Part shown: positions 46,928 to 57,000 of the stretch, piece by piece
Layout of the letters: every line of letters begins with the position of its first letter
Numbering within the stretch: the first letter of the stretch is position 1
Assembly (NCBI RefSeq): GCF_000224065.1
Contig: NZ_AFWT01000018.1
Coordinates: forward strand, 57,344 to 121,343
Direction: 5' to 3'
DNA: 64,000 nucleotides
DNA from: Thiorhodococcus drewsii AZ1
Lineage (GTDB): Bacteria; Pseudomonadota; Gammaproteobacteria; Chromatiales; Chromatiaceae
The notes under the pieces: model-generated
The model's input: the letters and a program-made list of their open reading frames with translations, nothing else
Told to the model about the DNA's origin: nothing
Databases searched by the model: none
Position numbers and translations under genes: made by a program

Positions 46928-49120
46928 ATGAGCTTACTGGGAATCGCATTGTCCGGCCTCCGGGCCTCTCAAACGGGTCTGTCGACCACCGGGCATAACA
47001 TATCCAATGCCTCCACCGAGGGCTACAGCCGGCAACGGGTCGAGTTTCAGGCCAATAAGCCAGAGTATTTTGGAGGGAATTATATTGGGCGAGGGGTTCA
47101 GGCCTCCAGCATTCAGCGGTTGCAGCGCGATTGGGTCGACACGGAGCTGCGGTCAAGTCGGACCGACAATGCCTATGCTCAGGTGATGGCTGCATATGCC
47201 GAGGAGTTGGATTCCTTGTTCGCCGATGAGAGTACCGGGCTTGAGCCTGTGCTCGAAAGTTATTTGAATTCCGCTCATGATGTCGCGAGCGATCCGACCT
47301 CTATGTCTTCACGGACTGTGATGTTGGGAGACGCTGTATCGCTGGTGGAGCGTTTCAACTCCATTGCCAATCAGCTTGAAGAGCAAAGGGCCCTGATCAA
47401 CGACCAGATCGAAACCTCCGTGGATGAGATCAACGACTATGCGACGGCATTGGCCAAGCTCAACGGAAACATCGTTTCTGCTTCCGCAACGGGCGAAGCG
47501 CCGAACGACCTGCTCGATCAACGCAGCAATCTCCTGAATAAGCTCGCAGATAAGATCGATGTCAGTTTGACCACTCAAGAGAATGGAGAGGTCAATGTCT
47601 TCATCGGTAGCGGTCAGGCGCTGGTGATGGGCTCAAACGCTAGAGAGTTAGTCGTTGAGCATCTTTCTGGAGATTTGGTCAATCCTGATATTGGTATCAA
47701 ATCTCCGACAGACGGGACCATTTCCAGGATAACACGCTTCGTTTCGGGCGGAGAGATTGGTGGCCTGCTGGACACCCGTAATGACCTTCTCGACCGATCA
47801 CAGAACGAGCTTGGCTTGATCGGCCTGAACATTGCGTCGGCCTATAACGAACAGAATCGGCTCGGCTTGGACATGGATGGTGAGCTCGGTCAAGATATCT
47901 TTAATATGCCCGAAGTTTCCGTTAACTTCGGACAATTGAATACGGCCACTGGAATACCGGCGGTCACGATCGAAAAGGTCTCTGAATTGACGGCTAGTGA
48001 TTATCGCTTGGTCTATGGTGGTACTGACTATCAGTTGCGAACGATTCCAGATGGAACTGTCGTGGCGCTGACTCCAGAGGTGGCGGGTGCGGCTGGGGGT
48101 GGAAATACGGAGACGGCTGTTCCAGAGATCGAAGTCACGGATACGTCGACCTTCGATACGGGTGGCTATCGCCTGGACTACGATGGTACAAATTATCAGC
48201 TGACACGTTTGTCAGATAGCGCGGTGGTTCCGCTAACAGCCGATCCGAGCAATCCGAATGTGCTGGTCGGTGATGGTATGAAGATCGATACCTCTGCTCT
48301 CACTGGAGCTGCAGCACTCGATACGTGGGATATCCAACCGACTGGTGCCGTGATGGCCGATGGGCTCAAGATCGATGTTTCATCGATCAGCGGCGCCGAT
48401 GCCGGTGACAACTGGTTGATCCGTCCGACCCGAAATGCCGCAAGCCAGTTATCCGTCTCTATGAAGGATACCGCCGATCTTGCTGCGGCAGGTGCGGTTA
48501 AGGCCAAACCCAGTGAGCTCAATACTGGATCCGCTGTTATCGATAGTGTGCGTGCACTCGATACTACGGATTCTGCGACACTCTTCAAGGAAGCGCTCGT
48601 TACATATGACGATACGACAGGCTACTCGGTAAAGACGTTGGAGGATGTCGCGGGTGTGGATACCTGGGTCGATGTGGCTCCAGCACCATTGGTCAGCACA
48701 ACCGACGGAATTACGACTATCAGCGCTAATGGATGGGAGTTGACGGTTTCAGGTACGCCAGCGGACCAGGATCGGTTTATCGTTAGCCGCAACGACACCT
48801 ATGAAGGCGATAACCGCAACATGGTTGCGATGGCTGATATTCAGGATCAGCGTCTAATCGAAGAAAAAACGACTATTCAGGGAGGATATACCGATATTAT
48901 AGCGGATGTGGGCACCCAAACGAAACGGGCTCAAGTTATACGTGATTCGAGTGAAAATTTGCTCGCTTCTGCGCAGGCTCGGCGAGATGCCCTATCGGGC
49001 GTCAATTTGGACGAGGAAGCGGCCGACCTGATCCGCTATCAACAGGCCTATCAGGCGTCATCTCAAGTAATTTCCGTTGCTAGAACCCTGTTCGATACAA
49101 TCCTCAACGTCGTCCGTTGA
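46928..49120 (+). CDS. flgK: Hook-filament junction protein FlgK
   Basis: FlgK joins hook to filament and is carried by FlgN. From the ATG at 46928 (MSLLGIALSGLRASQTGL) the protein has 730 residues. The conserved helical ends (TTGHNISNASTEGYSRQRVE and NLDEEAADLIRYQQAYQASS) flank a large variable middle with two short duplicated motifs, YRLVYGGTDYQL/YRLDYDGTNYQL and DGMKIDTSALTGA/DGLKIDVSSISGA. Confidence 0.95.
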   Translation: MSLLGIALSGLRASQTGLSTTGHNISNASTEGYSRQRVEFQANKPEYFGGNYIGRGVQASSIQRLQRDWVDTELRSSRTDNAYAQVMAAYAEELDSLFADESTGLEPVLESYLNSAHDVASDPTSMSSRTVMLGDAVSLVERFNSIANQLEEQRALINDQIETSVDEINDYATALAKLNGNIVSASATGEAPNDLLDQRSNLLNKLADKIDVSLTTQENGEVNVFIGSGQALVMGSNARELVVEHLSGDLVNPDIGIKSPTDGTISRITRFVSGGEIGGLLDTRNDLLDRSQNELGLIGLNIASAYNEQNRLGLDMDGELGQDIFNMPEVSVNFGQLNTATGIPAVTIEKVSELTASDYRLVYGGTDYQLRTIPDGTVVALTPEVAGAAGGGNTETAVPEIEVTDTSTFDTGGYRLDYDGTNYQLTRLSDSAVVPLTADPSNPNVLVGDGMKIDTSALTGAAALDTWDIQPTGAVMADGLKIDVSSISGADAGDNWLIRPTRNAASQLSVSMKDTADLAAAGAVKAKPSELNTGSAVIDSVRALDTTDSATLFKEALVTYDDTTGYSVKTLEDVAGVDTWVDVAPAPLVSTTDGITTISANGWELTVSGTPADQDRFIVSRNDTYEGDNRNMVAMADIQDQRLIEEKTTIQGGYTDIIADVGTQTKRAQVIRDSSENLLASAQARRDALSGVNLDEEAADLIRYQQAYQASSQVISVARTLFDTILNVVR

Positions 49121-49135
49121 TGTTTGGAGAAAGTC

Positions 49136-50437
49136 ATGCGTCTATCGACCAGTCAAATTTTTCAGTCTGGCCTCTCGGCGCTGCAGCGGGCGCAGTCGAA
49201 TCTGAACCATACGAACCTTCAGATGGCGACTGGGCAGCGTATTCTGACGCCATCCGACGACCCGAGTGGAGCGACCGTTTCGGTTCAGCTATCGGCGGCA
49301 ATCAATGCGACGGAGCAATACCAGCGTAATGTAGATCTGGCTCAGCCGCGCCTAGAGCAAGAGGAGGCGCAACTGAATAGCTATGAAAACTATCTGCAGC
49401 GTGCGCGAGAGTTGATCGTTCTCGGAAATAACGATAGCTATAATCAAGCTGATCGTATGACCTTTGCGAGCGAGATTCGTCAGCTGCGCGAAGGTATTTT
49501 AGGTCTTGCTAACTCAAAGGATTCGAACGGAGAGTACCTGTTTTCTGGGACGGAATCGTTCGTTCAGCCATTCGCCGTTGATGGCGATGGTCAGGTTTCC
49601 TATGTCGGGGCTGATGGCGAAGGTTCCGTGCGCAACGTAGCTATCAGCGGGACCCGGTCTATACAGGTCGGTGATACCGGAAAGTCGATTTTTATGAATA
49701 TTCCGGAAGAGAGTGGAAAGCTGATCGAGGCGCTTCCCGCTGAAGACAATACTGGTTCGCTGGTTGTTACGGAAACTGCAGTCACCGATTACGATGAATA
49801 TGTAAAGTCTGTGGATTATGGCCCTGGCTTTGATGGCCCGAATTCCGATAGAACTTTTAATATCGAGTTCAAACTGAATACAGTGACGAACGATATGGAA
49901 TATACGGTCTTCGATGCTGCGAGTTCATCTGTTGTCCTGGATAAGAGCGATCAGCCGATCCAGGATGTGGTGTTCGATCCGGCTTTACCTTTTCCGATCC
50001 AATTCGCGGGTCGTAGCGTAACGCTTTCTGGTGTTCCCGAAGATGGAGATACAGTGACCTCTCGTCCAGCGCGTTACGTTAGCATATTCGAAACCCTTGA
50101 CTCAATCGCAACGGCATTCGAGGCACCTCTGGCCACCGATAGTGCAGGTAGAGAGACTCTTTCCAGGGCGGTGGATATTGCGTTCAATAACATCGACTCC
50201 AGTCTCGAAAGGATGAATGAGGTGAGGACTTCTGCGGGTCTGCGGCTAAATGCAATAGATGTTCAGACGGATCTGAATAGTCAGCGAAAACTCGATCTGA
50301 ACTCGACGCTGTCTGATGTTCGAGATCTTGATTATGCTGAGGCAATTAGTAGATTTAAAATGGAGCAGGTTGTCCTGGAAGCCGCTCAGCAAACCTATAC
50401 TCAGGTCACTAAGATGAGCCTGTTTGACTATATGTGA
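49136..50437 (+). CDS. flgL: Hook-filament junction protein FlgL
   Basis: FlgL is the second junction protein. The ATG at 49136 with GGAG upstream gives 433 residues starting MRLSTSQIFQSGLSALQRAQ, with NLQMATGQRILTPSDDPSGA and the C-terminal flagellin-like helix (DLDYAEAISRFKMEQVVLEA). It ends the flg run. The gene is A/T-richer than the fli genes. Confidence 0.95.
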   Translation: MRLSTSQIFQSGLSALQRAQSNLNHTNLQMATGQRILTPSDDPSGATVSVQLSAAINATEQYQRNVDLAQPRLEQEEAQLNSYENYLQRARELIVLGNNDSYNQADRMTFASEIRQLREGILGLANSKDSNGEYLFSGTESFVQPFAVDGDGQVSYVGADGEGSVRNVAISGTRSIQVGDTGKSIFMNIPEESGKLIEALPAEDNTGSLVVTETAVTDYDEYVKSVDYGPGFDGPNSDRTFNIEFKLNTVTNDMEYTVFDAASSSVVLDKSDQPIQDVVFDPALPFPIQFAGRSVTLSGVPEDGDTVTSRPARYVSIFETLDSIATAFEAPLATDSAGRETLSRAVDIAFNNIDSSLERMNEVRTSAGLRLNAIDVQTDLNSQRKLDLNSTLSDVRDLDYAEAISRFKMEQVVLEAAQQTYTQVTKMSLFDYM

Positions 50438-50492
50438 TATAGTGTTTTGGCCGTGGTTTGTGTTGTGCTGCTCAAAGAGATTGAAATTTATA

Positions 50493-50846
50493 ATGGCCAG
50501 TCTTTCGCGTTTAATCGCTGATCTGAATGCCGCTACGCTGCAGATGCGAGATGCGGCGCTTGGTGATGATTGGGTGATGGTCAAAAGAATTCAGAAGCAG
50601 CGTGCCTTAATGGTCCAGGGGATTATTGATTGTGGATCTTTAGGTGAAACTGATCGGGTTCTGTTAGATCAGCTGAAATCTATTCGTGAAATTGAACATT
50701 GCGTTTCTATGAAGGCAATCCGTAGAAAGGGGGCGCTGGGGCGATCGTTAGAAGATCTGCGGGCCGGATCTAAGAAAGGGGGAGGGAAAAAACGCTCGCT
50801 GGATTCTGCTTACGGGGTTGTCGCTGTCAAGAAAATGTCTGGCTGA
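50493..50846 (+). CDS. Small FliT-like helical protein
   Basis: The 117-residue product from the ATG at 50493 is helical and charged in its first 75 residues (LIADLNAATLQMRDAALGDD, WVMVKRIQKQRALMVQGII) and has a basic tail ending in SLDSAYGVVAVKKMSG. The pattern resembles FliT, the chaperone of the filament cap, but identity is too weak to be certain. It lies between flgL and the glycosyltransferase island, whereas fliT usually follows fliS. Confidence 0.55.
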   Translation: MASLSRLIADLNAATLQMRDAALGDDWVMVKRIQKQRALMVQGIIDCGSLGETDRVLLDQLKSIREIEHCVSMKAIRRKGALGRSLEDLRAGSKKGGGKKRSLDSAYGVVAVKKMSG

Positions 50847-50871
50847 AACTGATTTCGATGTTGGATGTCCG

Positions 50872-50880
50872 GGATAGAGG
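50872..50880 (+). repeat. Left target-site duplication of the MITE
   Basis: GGATAGAGG directly before the left inverted repeat is repeated exactly at 51039-51047 directly after the right one. Confidence 0.85.
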
Positions 50881-51038
50881 CATCCCATTACACACAAGTC
50901 CCGCTGCCGAGGTCTTTGCGTTCAACCGACACCGTAACTTGTTGATCTTGTATGCCTCGACTTGGATTCCGGTGCTCTGTCACCGCTTCGCTAAAATATT
51001 ATTTATAAAGGAATTTTAGACTTGTGTGTAATGGGATG
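50881..51038. mobile_element. 158-bp MITE with perfect 20-bp inverted ends
   Basis: The element starts with CATCCCATTACACACAAGTC (50881-50900) and ends with its exact reverse complement (51019-51038). A 9-bp target duplication flanks it. It has no transposase gene; the inner 118 bases hold only an unrecognised short open frame and an A/T-rich stretch (50990-51015). The ends resemble the outside end of IS50 (13 of 19 positions, including ACACAAGT), and 9-bp duplications are typical of that IS4-family group, so a related full-length element may have mobilised it. Confidence 0.85.
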
Positions 51039-51047
51039 GGATAGAGG
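51039..51047 (+). repeat. Right target-site duplication, containing the ribosome binding site of the OGT gene
   Basis: GGATAGAGG lies three bases before the ATG at 51051 and supplies the AGAGG ribosome binding site. Duplication of the target therefore kept the site intact while inserting the element between it and upstream sequences. Confidence 0.8.
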
Positions 51048-51050
51048 TTA

Positions 51051-54000
51051 ATGACGCTCCAAGAGATTCTAGCAAAGGCAAAATCCTATCAGGATTCTGG
51101 GTGTCAAGAGGCGGCTGAGCATCTGTATCGAGCGGTGATTGCGCTCGACGCTTATAACCCGGAGGCAAATCATAATCTTGGCGTTGCACTCGTTGCGAGC
51201 GGCAGCGCAGAGGCTGGGCTGACCCATCTGCAAACCGCAGTCGAAAATTCACCTCAGACGCTCATCTATCGAGTCTCTCTTGTGCGGGTTTTGATGAGTC
51301 TTGACAGGCAGCGAGATGCGTTGATTGCTATTGATCAGGCATCTTCGCATGGTGTTGCGTCGGAAGAAATATCCGCACTGAAGAATACAATAATTTACGA
51401 TTCATCCAAGTTGGAAAATGGTGATTTTTCTCGTTTGGTTGAGAGTAAGCCATCAGTCGATGGCATGAAAGATCAGTTGCTAGATCTGTTGCGGAGGGGG
51501 AAGTTACTGCAAGCTAGAATTCTTGCCCGTAAGTTGACAGAGAAAAGTTCGGATGACGGCTTTGCTTGGAAAGTCCTCGGGACACTACTGGTGCGTGATG
51601 GCAGGTATCCGGCTGCCTTGGAGGTTTTGGAAACGGCAAGGCGTTTAACGCCAGCGGATGCGGAGGTGCTCAACAGCCTAGCCCGAGCCTATCGAGGGCT
51701 GGATCAGTTCGATAAGGCGCTGGAGATGTATCGCGATGCCTTGGATCTGGAGCCTGCCAGTGCAGAGATTTGGAATAATCAAGGGCTCGTTCAGCAGCAT
51801 ATGGGGTTCATGGAAGAGGCATTGCAAAGCTATGCTCGAGCAGTCAATCTTCAACCGAATTATGCCAAGGCTCACAGTAATCGTGGTTTGTTATTGAAAG
51901 AACTCGATCGGTCTGAGGAAGCGCTTGAAGCTTGCAGCAATGTTTTGAGGATACAGTCCGACGATCTTGATGCTCTGAACCTGAAGGGTCTTGTGTTGCA
52001 GGATCTGGGGCACCTCGATGCCGCTGCGGATTGCTTCGAATCCATTCTGGCTGTTCAGCCGAAAAACACCTTTGCCCTGACCAATCGCGGTAATGTTTTC
52101 AAGGATCAAGGTTTTATTGCAGAGGCGTTGGGCTATTATCGTCAAGCCTTAGACGTGCAACCGGAAATGCTTCAGGCAAGGCAAAATTTACTCTTCTGCC
52201 TGAATTATCAGTCGGATATCTCGCGCGAAAAGATATTTGCTGAGCATTGTCAGTTTGAGCGTTATCAGGGTTCTCGTATTCAGCAATTAGCCTCTATTGC
52301 TTCAGTCGCTGAGGATGCTGATCGTCAGTTGCGAATTGGGTTTGTGTCCGGTGATTTCCGTCAGCATTCTGTGGCCTCCTTTCTGCTTCCCGTTCTCGAA
52401 CATATTGATCGGCGGAATTTTCAGATATTTTGTTATATCACTTCTCTGAAGCGTGACGAAATTACCAAAATATTTCGTAGGCTGGCGGATATTTGGGTTG
52501 AAGCATCTGGGTTGAGCGCAGCTGCTTTGGGTGACCGTGTTCGTTCAGATCAAATCGATCTGTTGTTTGATCTTAGTGGTCATTCGGAGGGGAATGCGAT
52601 TCTTGCCTTTGCCGCCAAGCCCGCACCAGTACAGATTAGCTGGATCGGTTATCCAAACACGACCGGCTTGAACGCCATTGACTACCGGCTGGTCGATGAG
52701 ATGACGGATCCTATCGGTGAAGCCGATGCGTTCCACTCAGAGTGTCTAATTCGTCTCCCTCAAGGTTTTCTCTGTTATCGCCCTTGGAATACGGGAGCGT
52801 CGCTGTCTGTTTCTGGGCTTCCCTGTCTTGATATAGGGCGCATCACCTTCGGGTCGTTTAATAATATCGCTAAGCTGACACCGGATACGCTGGATCTCTG
52901 GGGCAACGTGTTGCGGGCCCTGCCGGATTCTCGCCTGGTACTCAAGAGTCATAGTGTTAGGGATACTCGATTTTGGGATTATATGCTCGGTCGGCTTACC
53001 GAGCGCGGAGTCGATTCGCACCGTGTCAAGATTTTGCCCCGTGCGCCTTCTTATTTAGAGCACTTGAGCCAGTATCGAGAGATCGATATTGCGCTTGATA
53101 CCTATCCTTATCAGGGTACCACGACAACCTGTGAGGCGCTGTTTATGGGGGTGCCGGTGGTCACGCTTGCGGGTGATCGTCATGCTGGACGTGTGGGTGT
53201 CAGTCTGATGAATCAGGTTGGTTTACCTAGTTTGATTGCAAATTCTGCAGATGACTATGTGCGTATTGCAGTGAGCTTAGCAACCGATAGGGAACGTCTG
53301 AGCGAACTGCGCATGACAATGCGAGCACGTTTCGAGTCCAGTTCGTTGTGTGATGAATTGGGTTTTACTCGTATGTTCGAGCAGGTTTTGCGCCAAATGT
53401 GGCGAATATGGTGCGCCGGAGATTCGCCGAGGGTATTTGAGGTTGAGGATGCTCATAATGTTCCGAATAACATTCCAAGCGTCCTTTCACCTCTAAAAAC
53501 AAAGCCCCCAGAGAAATTGAAGAAGAAGCGCAAGAAGAAGCAGGTCAGGCGTAAGGGTGGCGGTTTGAGTGCGTTGCGGCGATTGAAAAATGAGCTGGTG
53601 CTGAGAGATGCTCCGAATGATGGCTTGACTACTAATGATTGCGCTAGCGTTCTGCGATTGTTCAAAGATGGACGTTACTCCGAAGCCGAACAGTCCGCGA
53701 GACGTCTTACTGAGCGTTATCCTTCGTCAATGTTCGGTTGGAAAGCGCTTGGAACTATTCTCGTGAAAATTGAGCGGAACGAGGCCGCGATTCCCTATTT
53801 GCTTGAAGCGATCAGGCTCTGCCCAGAGGAAGATGAGTCGATCCATAATTTGGGTTATGCCTTGCTAAACCTATCCCGTTTCGAGGAGGCCATAGGATGT
53901 TTCAAGCGGGCGATAGAGATTAATCCGGATTATGTTGAAGCACACATCAATCTTGGTACCTCATATAAGGATACGAATCGTTTTGACGAGGCGATGAAGT

Positions 54001-57000
54001 GCTATGACAAGGCGCTGGATCTCAACCCGGAAAACCCTGAAGTTCACTGTAACCGAGGGGTGGCATTGGATGAACTCGGGCGCCTTGGCGAGGCGGTGGA
54101 TAGCCAAATTCGGGCCTTGGAACTACTTCCGATTTACCCCCAGGCGCATAACAATTTAGGTAATGTTTACAAAAATATAGGCTTGCTGGATGATGCTGTT
54201 TCCTGTTATCGCAAGGCGCTAGAAAGCCAACCCGATCTCAAAGCAGCTTACAGCAATCTTCTGCTTTGTCTAAATTATGATTCCAGTATTTCTCCCGCTC
54301 GGATTTTCGCTGAGCACCAAGCTTTTGAGCAACAACTAGCGTCTCAAGTCGTGCCGCTGCCACCGCTTTCGACGCGGAACAAGGATCCGGGCCGGGTGTT
54401 GCGGTTGGGACTTGTGTCTGGGGATTTACGTTTACACTCAGTAACCTTTTTCTTGTTACCAGTTTTGGAAAATCTGAGTCGTGATCAGTTTCAAGTCTTC
54501 TGTTATTCGAAAAGTCACCGGCGGGATGATGTCACTCAGGCGTTGCAGCAGGCATCCTATGCCTGGTTCGAATGTTCTGGTCTTTCCGACCAGGAACTCG
54601 CTGAGCGTATACGGGCGGATGAAATCGATCTGCTAATGGATCTGAATGGCCATACCAGCCCAAATGCGCTGTTGGCGTTTGCCGCCAGGCCGGCCCCAGT
54701 TCAAATTACCTGGATCGGCTATCCCAATACTACTGGTCTCAAAGCCATGGATTATCGCATCGTCGATGGAATCACCGATCCTGTCAGTGAGGCGGATGCG
54801 TTTCACTCCGAAAAGCTCATTCGTCTCCCTCGGGGTTTTCTTTGCTATCGGCCCTGGACGAGCGGAGAGGACTTGCCTGTCGGTTTGCCGCCCTGCCTGG
54901 AGCGGAATCGAGTCACTTTTGGATCTTTCAATAATCTCGCCAAGATCACAAATACCACACTCGATCTCTGGGGTGGCGTTATGAAGGCCGTGCCGGACGC
55001 ACGGCTTCTGCTCAAGACGCATACGGCTTCTGATATCGATGTCTGGAATAGACTGGTCGCTTATTTGGCGGATCAGGGTATTGCAACAGATCGAGTCGAG
55101 ATGTTGCCGCGCGCGCCTTCTTATATGGAGCATCTCGTGCAGTATCAGCGTCTCGATATCGCGCTCGATGCCTTTCCTTATCACGGTACCACAACGACCT
55201 GCGAGGCGCTGTTCATGGGAGTGCCCGTGGTTAGCCTGATGGGTGACCGCCATGCCTCGCGGGTTGGTGGAAGCCTATTGACCCACGCCGGTTTACCCGA
55301 ATTGATCGCTGAGTCGACCGAGGACTATATCCGGATCGCTAGGGACCTGGCGCGTGACCCTGAGAGCCTGAAGAAGATGAGAGCCGGGTTGCGTGACCGT
55401 CTTGCCACACATCCTCTGCGTGACGAGATCGGCTTTACGCGTGAATTGGAGCAGGCATTGCGTCAGATGTGGCGTATCTGGTGCGAGGGCGACCCTCCAC
55501 GCTTGTTCGAGGTTGGCGATGAAACGGTCACGTATCGTCATAATTCAGAGCAGCGGAACCTAGATGGCTCCTATCCTGAGAATCCAGCCTCGGGAGACGA
55601 ATCCGTAGTCTCTGATTCGCCGTTAACCCGACATGACGAGAAAAGAGCACGAAAAAAAAAACACTCCAAGAAATTGACGAACGGGTCTCGGGAGTCGGCT
55701 GATATAGTGCTATCGGATGATGGTGCGAGGTTAAAAAAGCATAAGCCCTTGTCTCCCAGCCTCTCGGAAGAAGACGCCGTGATCCGGCTGTTCAATCAAG
55801 GGTGTTATGTCGAGGCGGAGATCGCCGCCCATCAACTGGTCAATCTGTATCCTCGGGCCATGTTTGGCTGGAAAATCCTGGGAACCACCCTGGTCAAACT
55901 CAATCGGCATGAGGATGCTCTTCCTCATTTGTTGGCAGCGAATCGGTTAGCTCCTGGAGATGCCGAATGTATCAATGCTCTAGGCTCCGCCCTGCAGCAT
56001 CTTGGGCGTCTTAGTGAGGCATTGGGTTGCTTCCAGCGTGTCTTGGACATCGATCCTCGATTCGTTCTCGCCTACGCCAACATGGGGGCTGCCCTAAGCG
56101 ATCTCGGCCGTTTCGATGAGGCTCTTAACTGCTACGATCAGGCGCTCCTCATCAATCAGGACTCGGCCGAGGTTCATGCCAATCGCAGCTTGACTCTATA
56201 TCGGATGGGGCGTTTCGAGGACGCGCTTGCGAGTTTCGACCATCTTCTAAATATCAGGCCAGACGATGTCGATGCGTTGAACAAACGCGGTATTCTTCTA
56301 CAGAATTGTGGACGGTTCAGGGAGGCATTGGCGAGTTTCGACGCGGCGCTGGTTGTCAAACCAGAATCAGCGGATGCTCTGACCAACCGCGGCAATGTCT
56401 TCAAGGATCAAGGTGATCTGGAGACCGCTTCCTCTTGTTATCGTCAGGCTATGGGCATTCAGCCCAACCTGATTGAGGCGTGGCACAACCGTTTGTTGTG
56501 TCTGAACTATCAGGATGCCGTCTCGCGCGATCAGGTTTACGCGGAACACCTCTCCTTCGATCGACATCAGGCCTCGTCGGTCTTTCGGTTGCCTCCTTCG
56601 TCGGCGATCGATCGCAATCCCGAAAGGTGTCTGCGTATTGGTCTGGTGTCGAGTGATTTTCGCCATCATTCCGTGGCCTTTTTTATCCTGCCCATACTCG
56701 AACGACTCGACCGTCGTGTCTGCCAGACGTATTGCTACATGACAAGCCTTCGGCAGGATGAGGTCACTGTAACATTTCGCAAATTGGCCGACGTCTGGGT
56801 TGAGTGCGCTGGCTTGGGCGCGCGTGCGCTCGCCAATCGCATCCGCGCCGATCGGATTGACATCTTGATCGATCTGAGCGGCCACACGGATGGAAATTTC
56901 TTGCTGACATTTGCCGCGAGACCGTCACCGGTGCAGATCACTTGGGTCGGCTATCCCAATACCACGGGCCTTCAGGCAATGGATTATCGACTGGTGGATG

